The notes: generated by a model not told the origin, from the letters alone. A DNA stretch of 33,819 nucleotides from Scenedesmus sp. ARA3 (GCA_004335835.1 RWJK01000181.1:1-33819), one strand, 5' to 3'; shown: positions 8,993-19,556, counted from the first letter of the stretch. Numbers and translations are program-made.

Positions 8993-11900
8993 CTAGCGAC
9001 GGTCCTTCTTGCTGTGCTCTCTGCTGCGGCTCAGTCTGGAAGACTTGCCTGCAGGAGCAACAACATCGCACATGGTACTTCAGCAAACCAGTGAGCGGCA
9101 TGCAGTCATCGCTAGGGGCTGCGCTGCTGCCGCTGTCCTGTCACGGTGTTTGCAAGCGGGTAGGCAATTGAGCAGCTAAGCAGCCAGCACAAAGCACCGC
9201 AAAGAAACATGCATTGAAGACAGATGGGCCAGATTGCACGCACGCTGCTCTCCTGCAGGAAATTGCCAGCCCTTCACACTCACCGCGAGATGTTTAATGA
9301 GATTTGTCTGGTTGCGCTGCAAAATTGCGTAACTTGTTGTCTATTGCAGATGCTGAGGTGAAGGTGAAGCGGTTTGTGTCGGATGATGCTTGGGGTTCTG
9401 TTAGGTTACTGGTGTCTAGGTTCATTGCTGACTTTTTGAAAAGGCTTGGGGTGTGCGTAATGCTTGCAAACACGAGGGTGTAGTTGCCGCTCCATTGGGG
9501 CGCGGGGCCGATGGCGTTGATGCTATGGCTTGATGAGTAACATGATGATGATGATGACACTCACCGCTAGCCCGCTTAGGCGTACGGCTGCGGCTCCTGC
9601 TGTCGCTCCTGCGAGCTTTGTGCCGCCGTTCCCTGCTGCGGCTCCTGCTCCTGCTCTTGCTGCTGCTGTTGCGCCGGCGCTCCTTGCGCTTATCGCGGGA
9701 CCTGCTGCGCCTCTCCTTGTGCCTCTCCTTGGACCTGCTGGGGCTGCGGCTCCTGCTGCGGCTGCGCTGCCGCCTGCTGCTGGTATGCTTGTCCTTGTCG
9801 CGCTTCTCAGACCGCCTGCAGCACAGAGCACACCATGTGATGAGCTTAACAAACTCAACTGCGAAAATCCTACCCAGCACACGGCTGCTGGCAAACAATG
9901 ACAGCACTTGTAGCAGGCACAAGTCTGCCCTGCTGAAAGGCTTTGGGTGTGCGTAATGCTTGCAAACATGATTGTGTAGTCTTCTTTCTGTTGCCGCTCC
10001 ATTGGGGCCCGGGGCCGATGGCGTTGATGCTATGGCTTGATGGATAACATGATGATGATGCCCTGCTGAAAACCATGTTTGCAGAGGCCCTGCCGCTGCC
10101 TCAGCACTGTGTGCAAGACCCACCTGCTCTCCTTCTTGTCCTGCTTCTTGTCCTCCTTCTTGTCCTTTGCCTCGTCCCTCGACCTGCTGCGCCGCCGCTC
10201 TTTGCGTGCATCCCTACTCCTACTCCTGCTGTGGCTGCGTGCGCGCTTCGCTTCTTTGCTTCTGCTGCGGCTGCGTGCGCGCTTTGCTTCTTTGCTCCTG
10301 CTACGCTGCCGCCGACCCTCTCTGCTTCTGCTTCTGCTGCGGCTGCGTGGTTTCCGCTCATCTTTCTCACGCTCCCGCCTGCTGCGCCTGTCCCTGCTCC
10401 GGCTCCTGCTGCGCCGCTTCCGCTCTGTGTCTGCAGCCTTGTCAGCCTGCCCGTTCCTGTGCTCGTGCACGTGCTCCTTCTGCTGCTTCAGCTGCTCAAA
10501 CACCTGCAACGCTTGCTGCTGCACGTCAGGCTTGGCAGCTGCAGCCGCAGCCGCAGCTGCTTCGGCAACAGCAGCAGCGAGCTCGGAGGGCTGTACCACC
10601 TGCACATCTGCTGCAGCTGCAGATTCTGGCTGTTGCTGCTGCTGGTGTGGCGGCGGCGGCGGTAGCTTCTGCTCCAGCTGCCCCAGCAGCTCCTCTGCTG
10701 CTGCCGGCTGCTGCTGCTCCTGCTGCATCGGCTGCAGCTGGCTCCACTCCACGCGCTGCTTGCGGCCCTCAGCCATGACAGAGTAGCTGGGCGGCGCAAG
10801 GCCGTGCACCATCAGCACCTTTGCAGGAACGCGGCGGCCGTCTGCCATGAAGCACCACACGCTGCAGCGGCAGGCGTGGCAGATGACACAGGGCGTGAGG
10901 CAGTGGCAGGTGCTGTTGCAGAGGCTATGCAGCACCAGTGCTCGCAGCAGGGCCAACTTTTGGCCACAGGGATAGTCTGAACTGAAGGGCAAATCATAGC
11001 ATGTTTTCCTGCAAGCAGTAGAAGGCGATCAACCCTGTTGCAGCAGCGAGCTACACTGAACATGGAACACTGCTATGCATGCATGTACCGCCTGCTGTGG
11101 TCAGAACTGCGAACCACGTACGTTTGCCCCTTGGTGAACGTGCTGCCGAGCTCTTCAGCATTCTCCGCAACTGCATCTGCTGTCTTAGCAGCCACTGCTG
11201 CTGTTGCGCTCGGTGCTGGCTCCTGCTGCTTCAACGCTGCAGCAGCAGGTGCCTGGTCAGTTTCCATGTCAGCTGCAGCACTGCCAGCATGCTGCTGCAC
11301 ATCTGCTGCAGCAGCAGCAGCAGCAGTAGCTGCTGCTGGCTCGGCAGCCTCCTCTTGTTGCTCAGCAGGCTGCTGCTTCTGCTCTGCACCAGCAGCTTGC
11401 TGCTGCTGCTTCTTTGGCTTGTCATCTGCATCTTCATCGCTCTCAGACCCAGACCCGTAATCAGCAAGGCCTAATGCTGCACCCACAACGCCAGCTCCGC
11501 TGGCACCGGCAGGACTGTCGCTGCTGCCACTGTCATCGCCAGCAGCAGCAATGCCACGCGGCAGCGGCAGGCCGTCTGCCTCTGCTGCTGTTGAGGAGCC
11601 GCGCCTGCCACCACTCAGTGCGCTGCTGCGGCCGCCGCTGCCTGCGCCAGCTGCCTCGCCATACACCTCGCGCGCCACTTCCTCTGCAGAGCAGCAGCAG
11701 TAGCAGCGAGGCAGCAACAATGATTACATACCATCTCAGATGGTGCCAGACCCACAATGAACTACACTCTCTCTCACTCAAATCACCCCAACAAATGCTT
11801 GCGGAACCTCCATGCGTCTCACCAGCTGGTTAGTGCTGGAGCATGTCCAGTCCTGCTTAGCTGAAGTCACCTTTCCTGCCTTGAACCACAAACTGCACAC

Positions 11901-13744
11901 AGTTGCGCTCACCAGCCGCCAGACTGCCACATGTGCTGCACAGCATTCCACACGCTGCTGCTAGCCATCTACCCAGCTGCACTTCGTTGCTGCTACGACA
12001 CTTGCGGTGCTACACATCACTGCGCAAAACATGCACACTGGCGTTGACGCTGCGCCACTCACCAAACATCTTGTCTGTCACTTCCAGCAGTATGGCTGTC
12101 AGCTGCTCCTTCAGCTGCCGCGTCACTGCAGCTTGGCGCTCCGCTGCTGCTGCAGCAGCGCGTGCTTTGGCAGCAGCAGGGTCATCCTCCTCCTCGCTGC
12201 TGTCCCTGTCAGCGAGGCCAGCCCAGCGGGAGCCTGCAGAAGGTGTGTGAAAGGTGCGTCACAGGTGTGTAAAATGTGTAAGAATGTGTGTGGAAAGGTG
12301 TAAAAAGGTGTGTGAAGCAGCGCGTGGCAGCAGACGCGGCAGTGCAAGGCCATAGCCGGCGTTGTGAGCAGCACCAGCTGCCAAGCGCTACCCAAGGACA
12401 GCTGCGACATGGGTAGCCACATGCAGCTGTTGATTGACACATTGCTGTTGCGAAAGCAGTTGCAGGCGGAGGATCTCAAACCTGCCAAGCACCCGGTACA
12501 GCACACTGACAGCATCGATGCCAGCAGAAGCATGCCGCAACTACCATTTAGCTGTCACAAATGCTGTTAATAACACCCGCACCTGGCGCGCCGCCTGCCT
12601 TGCGTGCTGGTGCTGCCTCCAGCTCATCTTCGTCCCTGTCATTCGCATCCTCCTCTGCCCGCTTTGCTGCAGCGTCAGCCTGCCGCTTCGCCATCTCAGC
12701 CCGCAGCCAGCTAGGCACCACACTCTTGCGCTCCTCTGCTGCTGCTGCTGCTGCAGCTGCAGCTGAGGCTGACGCAGCGGCCGCTGCAGCAGCAGCGGTC
12801 GCGTGCATGCTGTTGCCGTCCATGTGCGGCGGCGCTGGGTAGCTGCTGCTGCTGCCAGGCGGCGGCATACCACCCATGTGCCCCATGTGCTGCTGCTGCT
12901 GCTGCTGCTGCAGCTGCTGTGGATGCATCATGCCAGGCTGAGGCCCTGCTGCATTTGGGTAGGCAGGGGGCATGGGCTGCTGCCCGAAGCCGCCAGGCAT
13001 GCCATACCCCCCAGGCCCCTGCATATGCATCTGCTGCATGTGCATCTGCTGCTGGTCAGGGTACATACAGCCGTACATCTGCTGCTGCTGCATCTGATGT
13101 GGATCGCCATAGCCCCAGCCGCCCTGCTGCTGCTGGTACTGCTGTTGCTGAGGGTCAAAGCCTTGCTGCGGTGCCCCATACTGTGCATACTGCTGGTTTG
13201 GATCGTAGCCAGCGCCTGGGTACTGCTGCTGTGACGGATCGCCGTAGTATTGCTGCTGTGAGGGGTCCCCGTAGTAGCCCTGCTGTGCGTAGTACTGCTG
13301 CCACTGCTCGTACTCCTGCCACTGCTGCAGGTACTGCTGCTGCTGCTCCGGCGTCATGGCAGCATACTGCGCTTCGTCCATAGCACCCGGCTGCTGCTGC
13401 ATCTGCATGCCCTGCTGTGGTGCCATAGGCTGCTGCATCTGCTGCTGCTGCTGCATGTCTGCAGGTGGCTGCATCTGCTGCTGCATGTCTGCAGGTGGCT
13501 GAATCTGCTGCTCAGCTGGTGGCGGCGGCGCCATCTGCTGCATCTGCTGCTGCTCCATCGATTGCTGCATTAGCTGGGGCTGCTGCATCTGCTCCTGCTG
13601 CTGCATGTTTTCCTGAGGTGGCAGCGGTGGTGGTGGCGGCCCTGGTGGGGCCGGCTCATACTCTAGTTCCATTTCTACATCAGCAGCTGGTGGAGGGGGT
13701 GGGGGTGGAGGGGGCGGCGGTGAGGGTGGCGCAGCGTCCGCCAT
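8993..13744 (-). CDS. Q/P-rich, SR-rich splicing-type protein (PNISR-like)
   Basis: Six exons on minus: 13744-12583, 12233-12063, 11683-11122, 10861-10124, 9815-9565, 9048-8993 (979 aa). Seen, in order: polyproline start after MADAAPP; a Met/Gln/Tyr/Gly-rich prion-like region with YYGDPSQQQ repeats (roughly 35-310); polyalanine; VPSWLRAEMAKRQ near 350; an acidic DRDSSEEEDD stretch; LTAILLEVTDKMFEEVAREVYGEA; a Gln/Ala-rich acidic segment; a compact module reading GQTVWCFMADGRRVPAKVL...PPSYSVMAEGRKQRVEW across the exon 3/4 junction, which looks Tudor-like; then long SR/RD/KD repeats ending SRSREHSKKDRR. The PSWLR block, the LLEVTD block and the RS tail resemble the PNISR family of SR-related nuclear-speckle proteins, so a pre-mRNA splicing role in the nucleus is likely; the Tudor-like module is my inference. 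The start is the ATG at 13744; upstream in frame only TTG occurs. Confidence 0.78.
9049..9564 (-). other. Intron 5 of SR-rich gene, with element copy and possible alternative end
   Basis: The longest intron of this gene. It begins with a copy of the ~120-base element found in intron 4. It also holds a good acceptor (CTTCACCTTCACCTCAG) at 9352 that opens 19 in-frame codons to a TAA at 9294, which would replace the final RS exon. A GTGAGTGTG donor-like site follows near 9284. Confidence 0.55.
9438..9557. repeat. ~120-base intronic element, copy B
   Basis: Nearly identical to 9939-10058, differing by a ~10-base gap and a few substitutions. On the sense strand the copy abuts the 5' splice site of intron 5 (GTGAGTGTCATCATC...). 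A clear flanking duplication is not visible for this copy. Confidence 0.75.
9939..10058. mobile_element. ~120-base introner-like or MITE-like element, copy A
   Basis: Lies inside intron 4 of the SR-rich gene. It is bounded by the 13-base direct repeat TGCCCTGCTGAAA at 9926-9938 and 10059-10071, which looks like a target-site duplication (8 bases at minimum, if the shared TGAAA belongs to the element). No coding capacity and no obvious terminal inverted repeats. Contains a (GAT)n tail at the plus-strand right end. Similar to copy B (9438-9557) in the next intron. Non-autonomous nature is inferred. Confidence 0.6.
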
Positions 13745-14373
13745 GTTTCCCTGCCTGCTGTTGCCTGCTGCTAGTGCTGACACCAGCAAGCACCCGGTAG
13801 CACAGTTGGATCAGCCCTAGGGAGAATCTATGTAGTATGTAGACAACATAAAGATGTGCTTAGCTGCAGAAGAACACAAAAGCCTGTGTGAAGGACAAAG
13901 GACTAGGGCAGTGCACAGGGTTGGCACCCACCAGCAGGGCCTGCGCTGTCAGATCTACGAAGTCCCGATCACCAATAGCATACAAGCAGGCGATCTGTCG
14001 TCAAAGCACCGCGCAGCGTTCCCGCAACAACAATCCAGAAGACAAGCAGACTGACAAGGCTCACTGCAGTTACGCCGGATTTTATTTCCGCAACCACAGC
14101 TGCCAGCCGGTGCAAAGGCATGTTAAACGAACCATTCGAAGAATTCTCAACGCACTCGCCGTCAACTTGCATGTCCTTACTTCCCCCACTCAACCCTGCT
14201 GCGGCTGCCTCCCTACAGCAGGCTGCAAACGACGTGTCTTTGTCGGGAAAAGGGGATACTCACGCGTTCTGTGCAGCTGGCTGCAGCGCTAGCGCGTCAG
14301 AGCGCCTGCTGGCTCAGCAGCAGGAGCAGCAGCAGCAGCAGTAGAGCAACAGCCTGAGCTGCTGCAGGACGTC
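13745..14373. promoter_or_regulatory. Shared divergent promoter of SR-rich gene and UTP18
   Basis: The SR-rich gene runs left from 13744 and UTP18 runs right, so this stretch should hold both promoters and both 5' leaders. No TATA box stands out. The plus-strand frame from ATG 14120 is open to a TAG at 14342, just short of the UTP18 coding frame (see findings), so part of this stretch may be coding. A (CAG)5 run ends at 14341. Confidence 0.5.
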
Positions 14374-17300
14374 ATGAAAGGCAAAAAGGTCGTTTACCGC
14401 TACGACAACGAGGATGACAAGGCAAAGGTGAGCCAAAAACAGCCTTATACCTCAGCATCCTGCAGGCTTGCCTGCTTTGCTGCAATATTAGCTGCACATC
14501 AAGTTGCAGGCTGCCAGGCTGGCATGATGCCTGCACCCTGACTACGCAACACTAACTGTGTTCTATACTGCTTGCCTGTGCTCGTGTGACTTGCAGGAAT
14601 CCGCACTGGAGGAGTTCCTGTTTGGCAGCGGCGCAGCAGTGGGAAAGCTGCTTGCCAAGCCAGAGGGTGACAGTGCTGGCATTGCAGACCTCGTGAGACA
14701 GGTCAGTTGCCACACTGCAGCGCTTTGCTGCACTGTTACTTTTTTACTGTGCGTGCCTTTGTCTTTCATTGTTTCTTTTGCCTGCAGGGCAGTACAGTAT
14801 GTGTGTAACCTGTTGCCCGCCTGTTATTGCAAGCTGTGCATCGCCAGCAGCAGCATCAAGGAGCCTGCAAGCTGCTTGTACAACGCACGCAGATCTGACT
14901 GTACACTGTCTGCTGTGCTGTGCTGCGCTGTGCTGTTCTGCTAGGCTGAGGCAGCAGCAGACAGCGATGAAGCTGATGGCCTGCTGTTTGTTGAGGACAG
15001 GATGGGGCTGCAGGATGAGGAGCAGCAGCAGGATGAGGATGATGATGAGGCAGGCCCAGGCCCTGGCAGCATGCACCTGCAGCAGCAGGAGGCAGCTGGC
15101 AAAGGTGCGCTGGCTTGCTTGCAACAGCACGCTGGTGTGGTTGCGGACGGCTGCGTGGGAAGTCTGCAAGGGGTTGCCGTGGCTATGTTGCTGTTGCAGT
15201 CAGGGCCATGTGGTAGGGGCTTGCTTGCAGATGTGGGCACCACACACCGTCTAGCGCTAGTTGAGTCCCCCGATTCATTCTTCAGTTTCTCCAGTCGCCA
15301 TCTTGTTTGCATCCTGTGGCTTACCTCCTGCGTCTGCTGCTCTCAACTATCTTCCACGCCTGCCCTTGCGGCCTTGCTCAATTGCAGGCAGGAAGCGCCG
15401 CGCGCCAGCATGGGTCGACGCAGCAGACAAGGACGTCACAGTGCAAGTGGCGTCTGCACCCCGCCTGCGCAAGCTGCGGCAGTCAAAGGGTCAAACTGAG
15501 TTGACCGGAGCCGATTACGAGGCAGCGCTGCGGCGCCAGCACTGCGTGCTGCACCCGCGCACCACCTGGGCCATGTCAGCCAAGCAGCAGTGGCAGAGCA
15601 AGAAGGCCGGCGCTGCAGCAGCAGATGCCTCTGCCATTGACGAATTTGAAGAGCCAGATGAAGAGACAGCTGAGAAGCTGCTGATGAGTGGCAGTGGTTT
15701 GCTTCTTGGGGGTGGTGCTGCTGGGGGCCGAGGGGGCCTGCTAGCTCCAGGGGCCTTGGAGCTGAGCCGCTTGCGTGATGCCAATGGCGCCAGCCCATCA
15801 GATGCTGTAGTGCAGGCGCTGCAGTTCCACCCGAATGGGCAGCTGATGCTGACGGCAGGGTTTGACAAGCGGCTGAAGCTGTTCCAGGTAGGGCGGAGGG
15901 TTGGATGTAGCGCAGCACAATTTGCTTGGTTATGCTTGCAGGAAACAGGGTTATTGGCGTGCTGGTTGGAACTCAAGCAGTATGCTTGCTTGTTTGCCTG
16001 CAACTGGAAGAGTTTGTAGCAATCTGGTACTTGTCGATGCCAGCAGCATCTGTGCAGCTGTCAAACATTCAAACCCCGACAGCCCAACCTAAGCTCAAAA
16101 CCGCTTTGGCTGCTTGTGTCTGCTGCCGTACAACAGGTGGATGGCCTGCGCAACCCGCTGGTGCAGAGCCTGTTCCTGCAGGACTGCCCCATCCACACAG
16201 CAGCCTTTGCAGCAGGCGGCAGCAAGGTGGTGGCAGCAGGCAGGCGCCCCTTCTATTACATAGCAGACCTGCACACCGCGCAGCTGGAGCGCGTGGTCAC
16301 CCCGCCTTCAATCCACCACCAGGGCCAGCGGCAAGGCAGCAGCGCACCGCAGCAGAAGCACAAAAACGGCGGGAAAAAGGGCGGCAGCAGCGGCGCAGCA
16401 GGTGGCAGGACGGGCATGAAGTCCTGCGAGGCGTTTGCTGCAAGCAGTGATCCTGCAAGGCCGCTGCTGGCTTTCCTGGGTGATGGCGGGCACATAGGGC
16501 TCGTGAGCTTGGGCAGCAGGCGGCCTGTGGGATCGCTGAAGATGAACGGCAGTGCGCGCGCAGCAGTGTTCAGCAGCGACGGCAACACACTCGTCACAGC
16601 TGGTGAGGCGCATGGCGGTTTCTTTTTCAAGTGTCTGTGCATGGACTTGGGTGCATGTTTGATGGGGTTTATGGCGTGACAACTTTCAGCGGCGCCTAGC
16701 TCCCACGGCCCCGCTGTGTTCTCAGCACGCCACAGTGACCCCCCTGGCTTGTTGCCCGTGCGCTGACACTCTTCATACAGCAGCATGGGCTGGTTGAGCA
16801 GGGCACATCATCACCATAACAGTCACAGTAACTAGTCCTGCACTGTTGACTGTGTTAGCTTTGTGCTTTCAGCACGAGCATTAACCATTTGCACTGTTCG
16901 TCAAGATTTTGACTTGATCCCGCACCTCGCTGCTGTACACTGCCACTGATCACCAGGTGGCGATGGCGTGCTGTACACCTGGGACCTTCGCAGCCAGCGC
17001 TGCCTGCAGCAGCAGCGCGACGAGGGAGCCATCGACTGCACGTCACTGGCGCTCAGCGCAGACAGCAGCTACCTGGCAACAGGAGGCTCCTCAGGCGTGG
17101 TCAACGTGTACCGCCGCCCTGCAGGACTGCTGTCGCCGGTCAACTTTGACGACGCTGACGTGGCAGATGCAGGGTTTGGGGTTCAGCCGGCAGCGCCTGC
17201 GCCGCTCAAAGCGCTGATGAACCTCACTACCAGCATCGACAGCTTGTCATTCAGCCATGACAGCCAGATGCTGCTGATGGGCTCGCGTATGAAGAAGGAT

Positions 17301-17477
17301 GCGCTGCGTGTGGTGCACCTACCGAGCCTTACTGTGTTTGCAAACTGGCCGACAGGCCGCTCGCCGCTGCAGTACGTGCACTGCGCGGCGTTTAGTCCGC
17401 ACAGCGGCTTCCTGGGGGTCGGCAATGCCAAGGGCCGCGCGCTGCTGTACAGGCTGCACCACTACCCTGAGGCGTGA
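14374..17477 (+). CDS. UTP18: UTP18, U3 snoRNP / small-subunit processome WD40 protein
   Basis: Six exons: 14374-14427, 14597-14701, 14945-15104, 15388-15887, 16137-16602, 16957-17477 (601 aa from this ATG). Seen: the family signature ESALEEFLFGS near 19-29; an acidic stretch; RAPAWVDAADKDVTVQV with RLRKLR; then WD40 repeats including VQALQFHPNGQLMLTAGFDKRLKLFQVDG, GSLKMNGSARAAVFSSDG, GGDGVLYTWDLRSQRC, LATGGSSGVVNVY and the conserved C-terminus FSPHSGFLGVGNAKGRALLYRLHHYPEA. Known: UTP18 belongs to the UTP-B module of the SSU processome in the nucleolus and is needed for early pre-rRNA cleavages. Exon 6 carries a Gly/Lys/Ser-rich insert near residues 335-365 inside the propeller. The true N-terminus is unsettled: the exon frame stays open upstream of 14374 but has no ATG, and an adjacent frame from 14120 may belong to it. 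Confidence 0.9.
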
Positions 17478-17687
17478 GCTGGGGTTGCAGGCCAGGCAAT
17501 ATAGTGATGCACAGTCGTGGTGTGCAGGTGCTTCATGTGGTGTGAAGGAGGCTGTCGTGCAGTGTTGTGTTGAATGCTGCAGCATCAACGCGCAGCATGG
17601 TGCTGCCAGCAACGTGCAGACTCTGCATCGGATGCAACCACATCTAGAGTGCGACAGACTTCAGGTTACACCTACTAGTCCTGTGAG

Positions 17688-17717
17688 TACGCATTATGCT
17701 TGTGCTTGTAATGCGTA
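17688..17717 (+). terminator. UGUAA polyadenylation signal of UTP18 in a 9-bp hairpin
   Basis: TGTAA at 17707-17711, 230 bases after the UTP18 stop. It straddles loop and 3' arm of an inverted repeat with perfect 9-base arms TACGCATTA (17688-17696) and TAATGCGTA (17709-17717) around a 12-base loop. Confidence 0.6.
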
Positions 17718-18430
17718 ATCTCCTTTTCTCTATAACACCTGTGCACCACCGGTGGCACCTGGTACAGGTGTGAGTGTCACCTGGGAACGTTTGAGCATCG
17801 AATATAGACTTCTGAACAACATAAAACTAAGTTCAGAAGCGTGGGCGCTGAAACCACATCAGCTGTGAGAACAGGGAAATCCCGCGAAAATTAGACACAA
17901 CGCGAAATTGAGCCCCCACCCCTGTATGTCCTGCATGTTGCCACAGTTACATTGTTCCGTCCCCTGCACTGCCGTTGTTTAGCAGCCCCGACACCAAGTC
18001 ACCATCCTAATTATCTTAAACAAACCTTTCAAGGCGTCGGCATTCAACTTTGCTCTTGCACTCGGAACTTCGGCAACCCGACACTTCCGGAGAACGCTTT
18101 GCCTATCTCGAGATAGGCCTGTTTCAGGTAGGTATGCTGCGTATGTGGTGTGAATTAGACCACTGTATGCAATTTATGGTCTTTTTTGGCCCGGAGCGGC
18201 CCGACCATGGGTGGGTGGGGTTGCTGCTGCTGCAACTGGACACCGTGGCTTCCTGTACGCACGACTTGCTACAGTAAGCACCCGTGTCCTCGTGGCACTA
18301 GCAGCACTTCGGTTAACACGGGCTCGGAGCTGATGCTTTCCCATGCAGTTGGAGGATGGGGTACCATTTGGATGTTGCTGCTGCTGCAGGGGCCCCGCAC
18401 AACCCAGGCACAAGTTCACACCCAACAAAA
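17718..18430. other. Intergenic / 5' region of the secreted protein gene
   Basis: AT-richer from about 17790 to 18050 (several AAAATTAG- and AACAACATAA-like words), suggesting a promoter region. A CTGCTGCTGCAG motif ending at 18389 looks like a 3' splice site, so a 5'UTR intron is possible. No coding exon recognised. Confidence 0.45.
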
Positions 18431-18982
18431 ATGACCTCCATCAAACTGCTGGCTTGGGCGCTCGTCTGCCTGTCCATGCAAGCGATGTTGGCCGCCGCGA
18501 CGCCCGACTTTGGTTCACGCCGCCTGCTGGCAACCCGTACAGTGCTGTCCTCTTCAGCAGTTCAGAGCAGTGGGCGAACCACCGCAGGGCCCCCCAGTGA
18601 TTGCTCTGGGCCCTACCTCGGCGTTGTGCGCTACTGCGGTGCAACGTGCTGCTGCGAACTGTGGCAGTCTGGCATCACCTGCCAGCCCCGGTGGTTTGCG
18701 CAGGTCAATCAGGTAGTCACTGTGATCGACGAGAACTACGCCTGCTGCTGCACAAAGACACCAGGCGCAGGGTTCACCGGGCACTACAATGGCGTCGCAC
18801 CGTGCACGAGACGGTCAGGGCCAGTTGGGACGATCGCCATACGAGCCGCAAAAGGCTTGTCCACTCTGGCCCCGGATGGACGCGTCTATAATCGTCAAGG
18901 TGGCAGGTACAATACATACAATACAGGAAATGTCGGGAGTGGGCGCCGGGAGAGCGTGACAGATTCTGGTGGGCCGAATTAG
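18431..18982 (+). CDS. Secreted cysteine-rich orphan protein (two CCC clusters)
   Basis: Single exon, 183 aa. The start ATG at 18431 follows AACAAAA, a good context, and opens a signal peptide: MTSIK, hydrophobic 6-22, small-residue cleavage site around AAATP (21-25). An in-frame ATG at 18356 would bury that signal, so I rejected it. The mature part has ten cysteines at 58, 69, 73-75, 84, 105-107 and 125: C-x10-C-x3-CCC-x8-C-x20-CCC-x17-C, an even number suited to five disulfides. Behind the signal lies a short RRLLATR stretch that may be a processing site. The last 35 residues are Gly/Asn/Tyr/Arg-rich and cysteine-free. No membrane segment after the signal. I do not recognise the family; extracellular or wall location is inferred from the signal and cysteines only. 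Confidence 0.65.
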   Translation: MTSIKLLAWALVCLSMQAMLAAATPDFGSRRLLATRTVLSSSAVQSSGRTTAGPPSDCSGPYLGVVRYCGATCCCELWQSGITCQPRWFAQVNQVVTVIDENYACCCTKTPGAGFTGHYNGVAPCTRRSGPVGTIAIRAAKGLSTLAPDGRVYNRQGGRYNTYNTGNVGSGRRESVTDSGGPN

Positions 18983-19374
18983 CCAACCCCTGTGGAGGGT
19001 GTAGACTATGTGAGCATTCCACGCTCGGCATTCCGTGGCAATCCATGAGCTTTGCCTTATGACCGTTAGCATGTGTGGTAAAGCGTGTGATTACAGCCAG
19101 CATGTGTCACATGCGGCTCTGTCAGTGCCTGTGGAATGTTTTACGTTTTGACCGCGCTAGTCAACTGTCTTGCGTGTCCTGTGTCATGGACTTTTGTGGT
19201 TTACTGTACTCACTCACAGCCTTACACGTCTCTATCGGCTGCACCAGCCATACGTATGCATCCCTCATGCCAGGTCCCATTGCAGATATGTGTGTTGTTT
19301 GTCTGTTGTCGTTGTGAACCTGGTGCTTACTTTTGTTGGAGGTCCGGCTTTGTTACAGCATGCTTGCCAAGCAA

Positions 19375-19399
19375 CCAGATACTACAGTATAGTATCTGG
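19375..19399. repeat. Perfect 10-bp inverted repeat (hairpin)
   Basis: Arms CCAGATACTA (19375-19384) and TAGTATCTGG (19390-19399) with a 5-base loop CAGTA. Located about 390 bases downstream of the secreted-protein stop codon. Confidence 0.85.
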
Positions 19400-19556
19400 G
19401 CAGTCTCAACCTGCATTGTGGTTTCCGGTTTTGCACCCTGAGGCTTCTGATAACAGTGTGTACAGAGTGAATGCCGTCGGACCCGTGAATGTCGGGTGGC
19501 CACCTTATAAGGTCGATTTCCCCGCCACACGTCAACACTGCTACCCTGCTCCCACT

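Noticed and set aside
10075..10786. Long plus-strand frames rich in Leu, Cys and Ala
   Set aside because: Reverse complement of SR-dipeptide and Gln-rich coding repeats; open only because triplet repeats avoid stops.
16680..16830. Possible extra exon in UTP18 intron 6
   Set aside because: The junction 16602-16957 already joins the WD40 repeat in phase (LVTAGGDGVLYTWD); an inserted exon would break the repeat.
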